Below are positions 1 through 8,105 of a DNA stretch of 64,000 nucleotides, one piece after another (the first letter of the stretch is position 1; the number at the start of each line of letters is the position of its first letter). A program made the translations under genes and the position numbers. This stretch comes from Mycolicibacterium austroafricanum (GTDB lineage Bacteria; Actinomycetota; Actinomycetes; Mycobacteriales; Mycobacteriaceae): the NCBI RefSeq assembly GCF_000612725.1, contig NZ_HG964455.1, positions 449,187 to 513,186 of the forward strand, written 5' to 3'. A model generated the notes under the pieces. It searched no databases. It was not told the origin of the DNA and worked only from the letters and a program-made list of their open reading frames with translations.

Positions 1-464
1 TTGCGGGCCAGCTGCCGATCCGCATGGGCGCGGGTGTCGACGTCGACCCATGCCGGCAGGTCTTTGTGGAACTTCGCGATGACCGCCACGTGCTCCTCGC
101 TGAGCAGACCCTGGGCCTGGGCGGCGGCGGTCGCCTCCCACAACGGCGCAAGCAATTCCCCGGTCATGGCGCAGCGCGGGCCCAGCGTCTTGGCCCGCGA
201 CAGCCGCCGCCCTGCCTCAGCACCGGAGACCCGCAGAGAGGTGGTCAGGACCTTCTTCCAGGAGCCTTCCCCGAGCCGGTGGGGTTCGGTCTCGGCGGTC
301 AGCCGGGCCAGGATCTGATTCTCGAGCGTCGGCACCCTCCGCAGCACCTGTGTCAACTGCGCCAGCAGTCCGATCAACTCACGATGAGACGCCCCCTCGG
401 CAGCCTTCGACAACACCGCCACCTGCTCAGCGATCGCCGCGACTGCTCCCGACACCACATCCAT
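1..464 (-). CDS. DUF222 / HNH endonuclease family protein (13E12 type), 5' part only
   Basis: The minus strand reads open from ATG at 464 to the window edge, giving the first ~154 residues. The translation starts MDVVSGAVAAIAEQ and contains LTAETEPHRLGEGSWKKVL, RRLSRAKTLGPRCAMTGE and LLSEEHVAVIAKFHKDLPAWV, which is the DUF222 domain of the mycobacterial 13E12 repeat proteins. Those usually carry a C-terminal HNH nuclease domain, which would lie outside the window. Their function is not established; DNA cleavage or recombination is a guess from the HNH fold. An exact SOS palindrome lies 3 bases upstream of this ATG, and LexA control is known for other members of the family. The plus-strand reading at 1-318 is a shadow of this gene. 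Confidence 0.85.
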   Translation of the reverse strand, partial: MDVVSGAVAAIAEQVAVLSKAAEGASHRELIGLLAQLTQVLRRVPTLENQILARLTAETEPHRLGEGSWKKVLTTSLRVSGAEAGRRLSRAKTLGPRCAMTGELLAPLWEATAAAQAQGLLSEEHVAVIAKFHKDLPAWVDVDTRAHADRQLAR

Positions 465-467
465 ACA

Positions 468-483
468 TCGAACACTAGTTCGA
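468..483 (-). promoter_or_regulatory. SOS box (LexA operator)
   Basis: TCGAACACTAGTTCGA matches the mycobacterial SOS-box pattern TCGAAC-N4-GTTCGA without mismatch. It lies immediately upstream of the DUF222 start codon at 464, so bound LexA would block initiation. SOS control of several 13E12/DUF222 genes is known in M. tuberculosis; control here is inferred from the exact match and its position. Confidence 0.85.
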
Positions 484-550
484 TGCACCGACAAGTCCGG
501 CGGGCGACGACCAAGGGATTCCCGAGACCCAAATCCGCGCCAGGCAGGCA

Positions 551-591
551 TTGACGGTCGACCCGACATAAAAGTAAAGTCACTTTTACTT
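551..591 (+). promoter_or_regulatory. Promoter with overlapping palindromic operator for the dioxygenase operon
   Basis: TTGACG (551-556) and TAAAGT (575-580) are spaced 18 bases apart and fit a sigma-A-type promoter. A palindrome covers the -10 region: AAGTAAA (572-578) pairs with TTTACTT (585-591), and a second overlapping pair, AAAAGT (570-575) with ACTTTT (582-587), uses the same bases. This AT-rich block stands out in very GC-rich DNA. It is probably the binding site of a repressor, most simply the TetR protein encoded at 5020-5640. Confidence 0.55.
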
Positions 592-609
592 CAATTCCGA
601 GGAGATGGC

Positions 610-1701
610 GTGGAATCCTTTGTCCACCTTCGAAAAGGCAAGACTCCCAAGAGAATTCATGCCGACCTAGACGGCCTCAAGGACGACGAACTCGGCCGCG
701 GAGGTTTTGTCGGACGCACCGCCAATATGTACCGGCGCAACGACCCGACCGCCTACCGCACCGTCGGCCCCCTGCGCCCCACCGACGTGCTGAGCAGCGA
801 GCTCAAACCCAGCGACGCCACCGACGCGAACGGCGGCCCGTTGTTGATGTTCTCCAACGCCGACTGCCTGGTGCTGTTGTCGCGGCGATCCGAGCCGATG
901 CCGTTCTTCGTCCGCTACGTCGACGGCGACCTGCTCTCGTTCGTGCACCGCGGATCGGGATCCCTCGAGACGGAGTTCGGGCCGCTGGATTACCGCCAGG
1001 GCGACTGGATCTACATCCCCAAGGCCTGCACGTGGCGGCAGGTGCCGTCGGAGGAGACGACGCTGCTGATGATCCAGGCGACCGACGAGTTCCGCGTGCC
1101 ACCCGCCGGCACCCTGGGTCGCCACTTCCCGTTCGACCCAGCGCAGGTCGTCATCCCGGAGCCACAACCCATTGACGATGACGGCCGTGACGAGTACGAA
1201 GTGCGGCTGATCCATGAAGGTGGACCGACAAGCCTGTTCTACCAACACCATCCGCTCGACGTCGAGGGCTGGCGGGGGGACAACTTCCCCTTCACGTTCA
1301 ACATCGACGACTACACGGTCGTCACCTCTGAGAGCGTGCACCTGCCGCCCACCGTGCACCTGTTCATGCAGGCCACCGGCGTCTACGTGATGAACTTCCT
1401 GCCCAAACCCGCAGAGTCGGTGCCGGGAACCGAACGCACGCCGTGGTACCACCGCAACGTGGACTACGACGAGATCGCGTTCTTCCACGGCGGATCCCTG
1501 TACGGGATCCCGATGCCGCCCGGGCTGGTGTCGCACGCCCCGCAGGGGGTGCACCACGGCGCGCCGGAGAAGGCGCGCGAACGTGCGCGACGAAAGTTCG
1601 ACGACTATGACCGGGTGGACTGGTCGGTGATCGCCATCGACACCCGGCGCCGACTGATGCCGTCCGCCGAAATCCTCGCCAACGACCTGGGGCAGCACTA
1701 G
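610..1701 (+). CDS. Homogentisate 1,2-dioxygenase-like cupin enzyme
   Basis: The 363-residue protein belongs to the homogentisate dioxygenase family, non-heme Fe(II) cupins that open dihydroxy-aromatic rings. The family iron site is visible: WYHRN gives the first His, DYDEI seven residues later the Glu, and the SHAPQG/VHHG segment the last His. It is shorter than the human enzyme (445 aa) but close to other actinobacterial members. The GTG start at 610 has GGAG five bases upstream. It is the first gene of an operon running to about 8435, yet no maleylacetoacetate isomerase or fumarylacetoacetase follows. The true substrate may therefore be a homogentisate analogue. Confidence 0.8.
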   Translation: MESFVHLRKGKTPKRIHADLDGLKDDELGRGGFVGRTANMYRRNDPTAYRTVGPLRPTDVLSSELKPSDATDANGGPLLMFSNADCLVLLSRRSEPMPFFVRYVDGDLLSFVHRGSGSLETEFGPLDYRQGDWIYIPKACTWRQVPSEETTLLMIQATDEFRVPPAGTLGRHFPFDPAQVVIPEPQPIDDDGRDEYEVRLIHEGGPTSLFYQHHPLDVEGWRGDNFPFTFNIDDYTVVTSESVHLPPTVHLFMQATGVYVMNFLPKPAESVPGTERTPWYHRNVDYDEIAFFHGGSLYGIPMPPGLVSHAPQGVHHGAPEKARERARRKFDDYDRVDWSVIAIDTRRRLMPSAEILANDLGQH

Positions 1702-1703
1702 AG

Positions 1704-2912
1704 ATGACCAAATACGAATACGATCGGATCCCGTATCTGGTCGCCTATCAGAACAATTCGGGTGTCCGCGACGTCTACGGCGGCGTCGCCGAGTTGGTGG
1801 TGCTGGAGAGCTACCTGCTCAAGCCCAAGACCGTGGAGTCCGACACCGGAGCCGCTCCGGCGGCGACATCCGACACCGTGCTGGTGTTCATGCACCCGAT
1901 CGGTGGCGGCGCATATCTGCCGATGATCAACGCGCTGGCCCGCGCCGGACACCATGTCATCTACTGCAACAGCCGGTTCCGCGGCACCGATTCGGCGCTG
2001 CTGATGGAGAAGGTCGTCGAAGACCTCGGGGAGTGCATCAAGGACGCCAAGAACCGGCTCGGCTACTCGAAGGTGGTTCTTGCCGGGTGGAGCGGCGGCG
2101 GCTCGCTGTCGGCGTACTACCAGCAGCAGGCGCAGAACCCCACGGTCACGGCGAGCCCGTCGGGCGACGGTCCGGACCTGACGAAGCTCGACCTGATCCC
2201 GGCCGACGGCATCATGCTGCTGGCGGCGCACATCAGCAGGCACGGCACTATGACCGAATGGCTGGACGCGTCGATCCTCGACGAGTCCGACCCCACCAAG
2301 CGCGACCCCGAGCTCGATCTCTACAACCCCGACAACCCCAACCAGCCGCCCTACAGCCAGGAGTTCCTGGAGCGCTACCGCGAAGCGCAGATCGCCCGCA
2401 ACCGTCGGATCACCAAGTGGGTCAAGGAGAAGCTCTCCGAGCTGAGGGCAAACGGACGTCCCGATGACGAGTTCGCGTTCGTCGTGCACGGCACCATGGC
2501 CGACCCTCGCTGGCTGGACCCGACCGTCGACCCGAAGGAACGCACCCCGGGAACGTGCTACCTGGGCGATCCCCAGGTGGTGAACATGAGCCCGGTCGGG
2601 CTGGCGCGGTTCTGCACGCTTCGCAGCTGGCTGTCACAGTGGAGCTTCGACGACGCCCACGGCGACGCCGTCAAGTGCGGGCCAGACATCGCGGTGCCCG
2701 CGCTGGTGATCGGCAATCTCGCCGACGACGCCTGCACACCCAGCCACACCCGCAGGATCTTCGAGGCGATCGGGCATCAGGACAAGGAGATGCACGAGAT
2801 CTCCGGAGCCAACCACTACTACGCGGGCCCCGATCAGCGGGACAAACTGCGCGAAGCGGTCGGCATCGTCACCGACTGGCTCAAGCGCCACGACTTCGCA
2901 GGTACCCGGTGA
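1704..2912 (+). CDS. Alpha/beta hydrolase
   Basis: A 402-residue alpha/beta-hydrolase-fold protein. The nucleophile elbow is GWSGGG with Ser about residue 130, an HPIGGG oxyanion-type loop lies near residue 64, and the late ISGANHYY segment supplies the likely catalytic His. No signal peptide is seen, so it should act in the cytoplasm. It starts two bases after the dioxygenase stop and overlaps the next gene by GTGA. Inference: it hydrolyses the ring-opened product of the upstream dioxygenase or a thioester or ester formed later. The substrate cannot be read from the sequence. Confidence 0.75.
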   Translation: MTKYEYDRIPYLVAYQNNSGVRDVYGGVAELVVLESYLLKPKTVESDTGAAPAATSDTVLVFMHPIGGGAYLPMINALARAGHHVIYCNSRFRGTDSALLMEKVVEDLGECIKDAKNRLGYSKVVLAGWSGGGSLSAYYQQQAQNPTVTASPSGDGPDLTKLDLIPADGIMLLAAHISRHGTMTEWLDASILDESDPTKRDPELDLYNPDNPNQPPYSQEFLERYREAQIARNRRITKWVKEKLSELRANGRPDDEFAFVVHGTMADPRWLDPTVDPKERTPGTCYLGDPQVVNMSPVGLARFCTLRSWLSQWSFDDAHGDAVKCGPDIAVPALVIGNLADDACTPSHTRRIFEAIGHQDKEMHEISGANHYYAGPDQRDKLREAVGIVTDWLKRHDFAGTR

Positions 2913-4111
2913 CGACGGGTCCGCTCGACGGCATCCGGGTGATCGAGGTCGGCACGCTGATCTCGGGTCCGTTCGCGGGCCGGTTGCTCGGCGACATGGG
3001 TGCCGAGGTCATCAAGATCGAGCCACCGGGTGCCCCTGATCCGCTGCGCACCTGGGGCCAGGCCGAACTCGACGGCCACCACTTTTTCTGGACGGTCCAC
3101 GCGCGCAACAAGAAAGCGGTGACGCTGAACCTGCGGGTGCCCGAGGGCCGGGAGCTGTTCCTGGATCTCGTCGAGCGCAGCGACGTGATCGTCGAGAATT
3201 TCCGGCCCGGAACCCTGGAGAAGTGGGGACTCGGGTACGACGTGCTGCGCGAACGCAATCGCGGCATCATCCTGGTGCGGGTGTCGGGTTACGGGCAGAC
3301 CGGTCCCGACGCGCACAAGGCCGGCTACGCGTCGGTCGCGGAGGCGGCCAGCGGTCTGCGGCACATGAACGGATTCCCGGGTGGGCCTCCCCCACGTCTG
3401 GCGCTGTCGCTGGGCGACAGCCTGGCGGGCATGTTCGCCGCCCAGGGCGCACTGGCCGCGCTGTACCGCCGCTCCGTCACCGGCGACGGCCAGGTCGTCG
3501 ACGCAGCGCTGACCGAGTCCTGCTTGGCGGTACAGGAATCCACCATCCCCGACTATGACGTCGGCGGCGTGGTGCGGGGGCCGTCCGGCACCAGGCTGGA
3601 GGGCATCGCGCCGTCGAACATCTACCCGACCGCGGACGGCAGCTGGGTGGTGATCGCCGCCAACCAGGACACCGTCTTCCGGCGCCTGTGCGCCGCAATG
3701 GGGCAACCGGAGCTGGCCACCGACGAGCGCTTCGCCAATCATGTTGCGCGGGGCCGCAACCAGGACGAGCTGGACAAGATCATCGGGGCGTGGGCCGCCG
3801 AGCGTCAGCCCGCCGACATCATCGCCACCCTGTCGGAGGCGGGGGTGATCAGTGGCCCGATCAACACCGTCGCCGAGGTCGTCAAGGATCCGCAGTTGCA
3901 GGCGCGCGGCATGATCGCCGACCACTGGGACGAACGCATCGGACGAAACGTCAAGGGTCCAGGGGTGGTCCCGGTGCTCTCCGAAACGCCGGGCACCATC
4001 CGCAGCGCCGGATCGTCCCGGCCCGGCGAACACAACGACGAGATCTACCGCGGCCTGCTCGGCAAAACCGATGCCGAACTCGAGCGGCTGCGGGCGGGAG
4101 GTGTGCTGTGA
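2909..4111 (+). CDS. Class III (CaiB/BaiF) CoA-transferase
   Basis: A 400-residue family III CoA-transferase, which moves CoA between carboxylic acids through an aspartyl thioester. Family signatures are DGIRVIEVGTLISGPFAG at the N-terminus, LGDMGAEVIKIEPP, VENFRPGTLEKWGLGY, and the nucleophilic Asp in SLGDSLAG. The GTG at 2909 overlaps the previous stop (GTGA); longer readings to 2555 only extend into the hydrolase gene out of frame. It is coupled to the next gene by the same kind of overlap. It probably activates an acid released from the aromatic substrate. Confidence 0.88.
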   Translation: MTTGPLDGIRVIEVGTLISGPFAGRLLGDMGAEVIKIEPPGAPDPLRTWGQAELDGHHFFWTVHARNKKAVTLNLRVPEGRELFLDLVERSDVIVENFRPGTLEKWGLGYDVLRERNRGIILVRVSGYGQTGPDAHKAGYASVAEAASGLRHMNGFPGGPPPRLALSLGDSLAGMFAAQGALAALYRRSVTGDGQVVDAALTESCLAVQESTIPDYDVGGVVRGPSGTRLEGIAPSNIYPTADGSWVVIAANQDTVFRRLCAAMGQPELATDERFANHVARGRNQDELDKIIGAWAAERQPADIIATLSEAGVISGPINTVAEVVKDPQLQARGMIADHWDERIGRNVKGPGVVPVLSETPGTIRSAGSSRPGEHNDEIYRGLLGKTDAELERLRAGGVL

Positions 4112-5013
4112 GTGAACTACCCGGACACGTCGACATCCGCGACGTCTCCCTGCGCGACGGTTTACAGATCGAGGATCCGATTCCGTTGTCCGCCAAGCTC
4201 GAACTGCTCGCCGCGATTGCAGCCACCGGGGTGCGCGAGATGGAGGCGACGGCTTTCGTGTCCCCGTCGAAGGTGCCTGCGCTGGCCGACGCGGCCGACC
4301 TTGCGGCCGAGCTGCGCGACTTTCCCGACATCGAATTCTCCGCGTTGGTCGCCAGTCCGAACGGTGCGAAGAGGGCCATCGCCGCGGGCCTGCGCTCGAT
4401 CGAGTACGTGGTGTCGGCTGCCGACGGCCACAGTCGCGCCAACGTCGGACGGTCCTCTGCCGAGGCGACCGCGCAGATCCCCGAGATCGTCGCGATCGCC
4501 CACGACAGCGGTGTTTCCGTCGAGGTCATCGTCGCGACGGCATGGGACTGCCCGTTCGACGGGCCGACCGCGCCGCAACGGGTCGTCGACATCGTCACCG
4601 CGGCCGCCGACGGCGGCGTCGACCGGCTGGCCATCGCCGACACCATCGGCACCGCCACGCCGCGCCGAGTCAGCGACCTGATCGGCATGGTCCGTCCGCG
4701 CATCGTCGACATCCCGCTCGGCGCGCACTTCCACAACACCAGGGGCGCCGGTCTGGCCAGCGCGTACGCGGCGGTCAGCGCGGGAGTCACCAGGCTTGAC
4801 GCGTCGGTGGGCGGACTGGGCGGGTGCCCGTTCGCGCCCGGCGCGAGTGGCAACATCGCCGTGGAGGATCTCGTGTACCTGTTGCGGGACAGCGGAATCC
4901 ACGTCGACGTGGACCTCGAATCGGCGATCGAAGCTGCGCGGGTGGCGCAGGACGCGGTGGGCCACGAGCTGCCCAGCTCGCTGCTGCGGGCCGGCGACCG
5001 GATTCTGGGCTAG
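4108..5013 (+). CDS. Hydroxymethylglutaryl-CoA lyase-like enzyme
   Basis: A 301-residue TIM-barrel lyase of the HMG-CoA lyase family, which cleaves 3-hydroxy-3-methyl-type acyl-CoAs to acetyl-CoA plus a keto acid. The active-site pieces are visible: RDGLQ near the start, the Glu in MEATAFVSP, the metal-binding HFHN and the catalytic-cysteine loop GGLGGCPFAPGASGN. The GTG at 4108 overlaps the CoA-transferase stop (GTGA). Its place after a CoA-transferase suggests that it cleaves the CoA thioester of a branched hydroxy-acid made in this pathway, rather than serving leucine breakdown. Confidence 0.87.
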   Translation: MSELPGHVDIRDVSLRDGLQIEDPIPLSAKLELLAAIAATGVREMEATAFVSPSKVPALADAADLAAELRDFPDIEFSALVASPNGAKRAIAAGLRSIEYVVSAADGHSRANVGRSSAEATAQIPEIVAIAHDSGVSVEVIVATAWDCPFDGPTAPQRVVDIVTAAADGGVDRLAIADTIGTATPRRVSDLIGMVRPRIVDIPLGAHFHNTRGAGLASAYAAVSAGVTRLDASVGGLGGCPFAPGASGNIAVEDLVYLLRDSGIHVDVDLESAIEAARVAQDAVGHELPSSLLRAGDRILG

Positions 5014-5019
5014 CCGACC

Positions 5020-5640
5020 GTGCCGCCTGGACCAGCGGAATCTCTGAGCGCCAAGGGCCGTCAGACCCGTGACGCGATCGAACAGGCGGCCCGCAAGTTG
5101 TTCGCCGAGCGCGGTTTTCACGGAACTACGTTGGGCGACATCACGTCCGCCGCCGGTAAGTCGCCCGCTGTGTTCTACCGCTACTTCGCCGACAAGGAAG
5201 ATCTGCTGGCCGCGCTCGCAGAGTCCTTTCTGCACGACGTGGTCGCCCCGTCCGGCCTGAGCGTCCCGCTGCCCGAATCCCCCGATGACGACGCGTTCTT
5301 CACCATGGTCGTCACCGGGTACTGGACGATGTTCAAGCAGAACATCGGGATCATGATCGCAGTGGCCCAGCTCGCGGCCACCCAACCGCGCTTCGCACTG
5401 GTGCAGAACGAGTTCCGACGATTCGGCATGGATATCGTCGCCGCCTCGGTGCGCCGCGCCCAGGAGCAGGGCTACGGTCGGGAACTGAACGCCGAGCACA
5501 CCGCGGCTGCGATCGCGCTACTGTTCGAGAACTTCACCACCGTCTTCGTCGGCGCCTCCGGACTCGACGTGGACATCGATGACGAGGCCGCCATCGCCAC
5601 GCTGTCACGGATCTGGAAGAAAACTCTGTACGGATACTGA
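5020..5640 (+). CDS. TetR-family transcriptional regulator
   Basis: A 206-residue TetR protein. The N-terminal helix-turn-helix is clear (KLFAERGFHGTTLGDI, then AGKSPAVFYRYFADKEDLL); the C-terminal ligand domain is specific to this group. It starts with GTG six bases after the lyase stop and so lies inside the operon. Control of its own operon through the palindrome at 570-591 is inferred from location only. The ligand may be a CoA thioester, as is common for TetR regulators next to acyl-CoA dehydrogenases. Confidence 0.85.
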   Translation: MPPGPAESLSAKGRQTRDAIEQAARKLFAERGFHGTTLGDITSAAGKSPAVFYRYFADKEDLLAALAESFLHDVVAPSGLSVPLPESPDDDAFFTMVVTGYWTMFKQNIGIMIAVAQLAATQPRFALVQNEFRRFGMDIVAASVRRAQEQGYGRELNAEHTAAAIALLFENFTTVFVGASGLDVDIDDEAAIATLSRIWKKTLYGY

Positions 5641-5666
5641 AAGACACGACGTTCAAAGGAGAACCG

Positions 5667-6905
5667 GTGGACTTCAACCTGCCCGAACATCTTCCCGCGC
5701 TGCTCGCCGAGATGGATGCGTTCATCGAGGCCGAGATCAAGCCGCTGGAACGGGAGAACATCCAGTATTTCGACCACCGTCGCGAGCATGCTCGTACCGA
5801 CTGGGACAACGGCGGCGTCCCGCGCCGGGAGTGGGAGGATCTGCTCGACGAGATGCGCAGGCGCGCCGACGCGGCGGGCTGGCTGCGCTACGGCCTGCCG
5901 TCACAGTTCGGCGGCCGGGACGGCAGCAACATCGACATGGCGGTGATCCGGGAACACCTGGCCGCCAAGGGGCTGGGCCTGCACAACGACCTGCAGGACG
6001 AGTCGTCGATCGTGGGCAACTTCCCGCAGGTCATCATGATGGACCGGTTCGGCACCGAGGAACAGAAGAAGGAATGGACCGACGCCCTGATAACCGGTGC
6101 GCGGTCGATGGCGTTCGGCCTGACCGAACCCAATCACGGCTCGGACGCCACCTGGCTGGAGACCACCGCAGTGGCCGACGGCGACGACTGGATCATCAAC
6201 GGCGCCAAGCGGTGGAACACCGGCGTGCACCGCGCGACGCACGACCTGATCTTCGCGCGCACCTCCGGTGAGCCGGGCCAGACGCGCGGCATCACCGCCT
6301 TCCTGGTGCCCACCGATGCGCCCGGGTTCTCGGTGCCGTACTACTGGTGGACGTTCAACATGCCCACCGACCACGGTGAGGTGGTGCTGGAGAACGTGCG
6401 GGTGCCGGCCGGGGCGGTGCTCGGCGAAGTCGATCGCGGCCTTGAGGTCGGGCAAACCTTCCTGCACGAGAACAGGATTCGTCAGGCGGCCAGCAGCCTC
6501 GGTGCGGCGCAGTACTGTATCGACCGTGCGGTCGCCTACGCCAACGACCGCAAGGTGTTCGGCAAGCCGCTCGCGGTGAACCAGGCCGTCCAGTGGCCTC
6601 TGGTGGAGCTGCAGACCGAGGCACAGATGGTGCGTCTGCTGGTCCGGTACGCCGCATCCGAACTGGACCGCAACCACCACATGGAGGTGTCCGACAAGGT
6701 GTCGATGGCCAACTACCGGGCCAACCGCCTGGTGTGCGAGGCCGCCGACCGTGCCATGCAGGTGTTCGGCGGCGTCGGCTACAGCAGGCACGAGCCGTTC
6801 GAGCATATCTACCGCCACCACCGCCGCTACCGGATCACCGAGGGGGCCGAGGAGATCCAGATCCGGAGGGTGGCGCAGCGACTGTTCGGATTCGGGCGGC
6901 GATGA
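5667..6905 (+). CDS. Acyl-CoA dehydrogenase
   Basis: A 412-residue FAD-dependent acyl-CoA dehydrogenase, introducing a trans-2 double bond into an acyl-CoA. Visible signatures are FGLTEPNHGSDA (FAD/substrate loop), MQVFGGVGYSRHEP and the likely catalytic Glu in TEGAEEIQ. The GTG start follows an AAAGGAGAA ribosome-binding site. The 3' end overlaps by ATGA a 32-bp mini-ORF repeat that leads into the kinase gene. The pair acyl-CoA dehydrogenase plus APH-type kinase is common in mycobacteria and resembles the human ACAD10/11 architecture, which processes 4-hydroxyacyl chains. Confidence 0.88.
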   Translation: MDFNLPEHLPALLAEMDAFIEAEIKPLERENIQYFDHRREHARTDWDNGGVPRREWEDLLDEMRRRADAAGWLRYGLPSQFGGRDGSNIDMAVIREHLAAKGLGLHNDLQDESSIVGNFPQVIMMDRFGTEEQKKEWTDALITGARSMAFGLTEPNHGSDATWLETTAVADGDDWIINGAKRWNTGVHRATHDLIFARTSGEPGQTRGITAFLVPTDAPGFSVPYYWWTFNMPTDHGEVVLENVRVPAGAVLGEVDRGLEVGQTFLHENRIRQAASSLGAAQYCIDRAVAYANDRKVFGKPLAVNQAVQWPLVELQTEAQMVRLLVRYAASELDRNHHMEVSDKVSMANYRANRLVCEAADRAMQVFGGVGYSRHEPFEHIYRHHRRYRITEGAEEIQIRRVAQRLFGFGRR

Positions 6906-6933
6906 GCGCTCGCGCGAAGAGCAGAGAACCCCG
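6902..6933 (+). repeat. 32-bp junction repeat, single copy (mini-ORF)
   Basis: This unit begins ATGAGCGCTCGCGCGAAG and exactly fills the space from the ATGA overlap at the acyl-CoA dehydrogenase stop (6902) to the ATG of the kinase (6934). It encodes MSARAKSREPR, whose TGA overlaps the next ATG. It is the same unit as the triple array at 8010-8105. Inference: insertion into an ancestral ATGA overlap, as described for MIRU elements. Confidence 0.85.
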
Positions 6934-8013
6934 ATGAGTGTCGAGTTGGCCCCAGCTCTCGAGGAGGTGCTGCGGCCGGTGCTCGGCGACGTCACCGTCG
7001 AGAACCTGCAGCGGCTGACGGGCGGGGCGAGCCGGACCACCTGGGCTTTTTCCGCGCACGCGAGGAGCAGATCAGGCACCGCGCACGCGAGGAGCAGATC
7101 AGGCACCGCGCACGCGAGGAGCGAATCAGACACCGCGCACGCGAGGAGCGAATCAGACACCGCGCAGACCGGCGGCGCGGGCCGGCCGCTGATCCTGCGC
7201 ACCGGCGCCCGGGACGACATCCACGCCAGCATGGAGCTGGAGGCGAAGGTGCAGCAGCGCGCCGCGGCCGCAGGTGCACCGGTCCCGCACATCGTGACCG
7301 CCGACAATTCGCCGGCGGCCGTGGGTGCGCCGTACCTGATCTGCGATGCGATCGCGGGTGAGACGATCGTGAGGCGCATCTTCCGCGGGCTCGACGACGG
7401 CGGCCGGGCCCGCCTGCTGGAGCAGTGCGCGACGGCGCTGGCGGCGATTCACCGCGCCGACCCGGCAGGGATCGGCCTGACCTCACCCGACGACCTGGCC
7501 GGTTGGCGCTCCCGACTCGACGAGATCGGGGACACCACAGCCACTTTCGAGTGGACGTTCCGCCGGCTGGCCGATGCGCGCCCGGATCCGTCGCCGATGC
7601 GTCTGGTGCACGGCGACTTCCGGATGGGCAACCTGATCGTCGACGAGTCGGGTCTCGCCGCCGTTCTGGACTGGGAGCTCACCCACATCGGTGAGATCTA
7701 TGAGGATCTGGCCTGGTTCTGCATCCGCGCCTGGCGGTTCGGCGCTCCCGAAACTCTCGGAGCCGGTGGGCTCGGCAGCGTCGAGACGTTCCTGCAGGCC
7801 TACGAGTCGGCCGCGGATACGTCGCTGGACCGCAACACGTTCCGTTGGTGGCTGACGGTCGCGACGTTGCGGTGGGGCGTCATCTGCCGTCACCAGGCCG
7901 AGCGGCATCTGTCGGGCGAATCGCCGTCGGTCGAGCTCGCCGCCATCGGCCGCCGCGTCAGCGAGACCGAGTGGGACCTGTTGGAGCTGTTGTCAGGAGG
8001 GGGTCCGCGATGA
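6934..8013 (+). CDS. APH-family phosphotransferase with an in-frame repeat insertion
   Basis: A 359-residue protein kinase-like phosphotransferase of the aminoglycoside phosphotransferase/choline kinase fold. The catalytic loop is LVHGDFRMGN (HGD...N) and the Mg-binding Asp is in VLDWE. In mycobacterial lipid operons such proteins probably phosphorylate hydroxyacyl-CoAs or other small molecules, not antibiotics. Residues 41-76 are four in-frame copies of a 9-residue unit (AHARSRSGT or AHARSESDT) inserted in the N-lobe after the GGASRTTWAF loop. Whether the enzyme tolerates this is unknown. The ATG at 6934 follows a repeat mini-ORF; the 3' end runs into three more copies. Confidence 0.82.
   Translation: MSVELAPALEEVLRPVLGDVTVENLQRLTGGASRTTWAFSAHARSRSGTAHARSRSGTAHARSESDTAHARSESDTAQTGGAGRPLILRTGARDDIHASMELEAKVQQRAAAAGAPVPHIVTADNSPAAVGAPYLICDAIAGETIVRRIFRGLDDGGRARLLEQCATALAAIHRADPAGIGLTSPDDLAGWRSRLDEIGDTTATFEWTFRRLADARPDPSPMRLVHGDFRMGNLIVDESGLAAVLDWELTHIGEIYEDLAWFCIRAWRFGAPETLGAGGLGSVETFLQAYESAADTSLDRNTFRWWLTVATLRWGVICRHQAERHLSGESPSVELAAIGRRVSETEWDLLELLSGGGPR
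7054..7161 (+). repeat. Four tandem 27-bp repeats inside the kinase gene
   Basis: Units at 7054-7080, 7081-7107, 7108-7134 and 7135-7161. Copies 1 and 2 are identical, as are copies 3 and 4, so the array grew by pairwise duplication. The unit GCGCACGCGAGGAGC... is related to the 32-bp junction unit (GCGCTCGCGCGAAGAGC...) but lacks ATGA ends and keeps the reading frame (27 = 9 codons). Confidence 0.9.
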
Positions 8014-8105
8014 GCGCTCGCGCGAAGAGCCGAGGGCACCGATGAGCGCTCGCGCGAAGAGCCGAGGACACCGATGAGCGCTTGCGCGAAGAGCCGAGGG
8101 CCCCG
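8010..8105 (+). repeat. Three tandem 32-bp junction repeats (overlapping mini-ORF relay)
   Basis: Units occupy 8010-8041, 8042-8073 and 8074-8105. Each starts with ATGA and ends where the next ATGA begins, encoding MSARAKSRGHR (twice) and MSACAKSRGPR. The kinase stop overlaps the first unit and the last overlaps the ATG of the DUF6285 gene, so a ribosome could pass by a chain of ATGA stop/restart steps. No spacer lies between copies, so this is not a CRISPR array. Confidence 0.9.

Noticed and set aside
1..318. Plus-strand open frame at the window start
   Set aside because: It is the complement of a clear DUF222 reading with an SOS box and has no homology-like pattern.
667..1698. Long minus-strand open frame opposite the dioxygenase
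   Set aside because: Typical high-GC antisense frame, with a composition rich in His/Arg/Val and no domain.
2555..2908. N-terminal extension of the CoA-transferase
   Set aside because: The extension lies out of frame within the hydrolase gene; the family start is at GTG 2909 with a GTGA overlap.
6934..8013. Aminoglycoside resistance gene
   Set aside because: The fold matches, but the acyl-CoA dehydrogenase/DUF6285 context points to a metabolic kinase.
8010..8105. CRISPR array
   Set aside because: Units are contiguous without spacers and are coding mini-ORFs; no cas genes are present.
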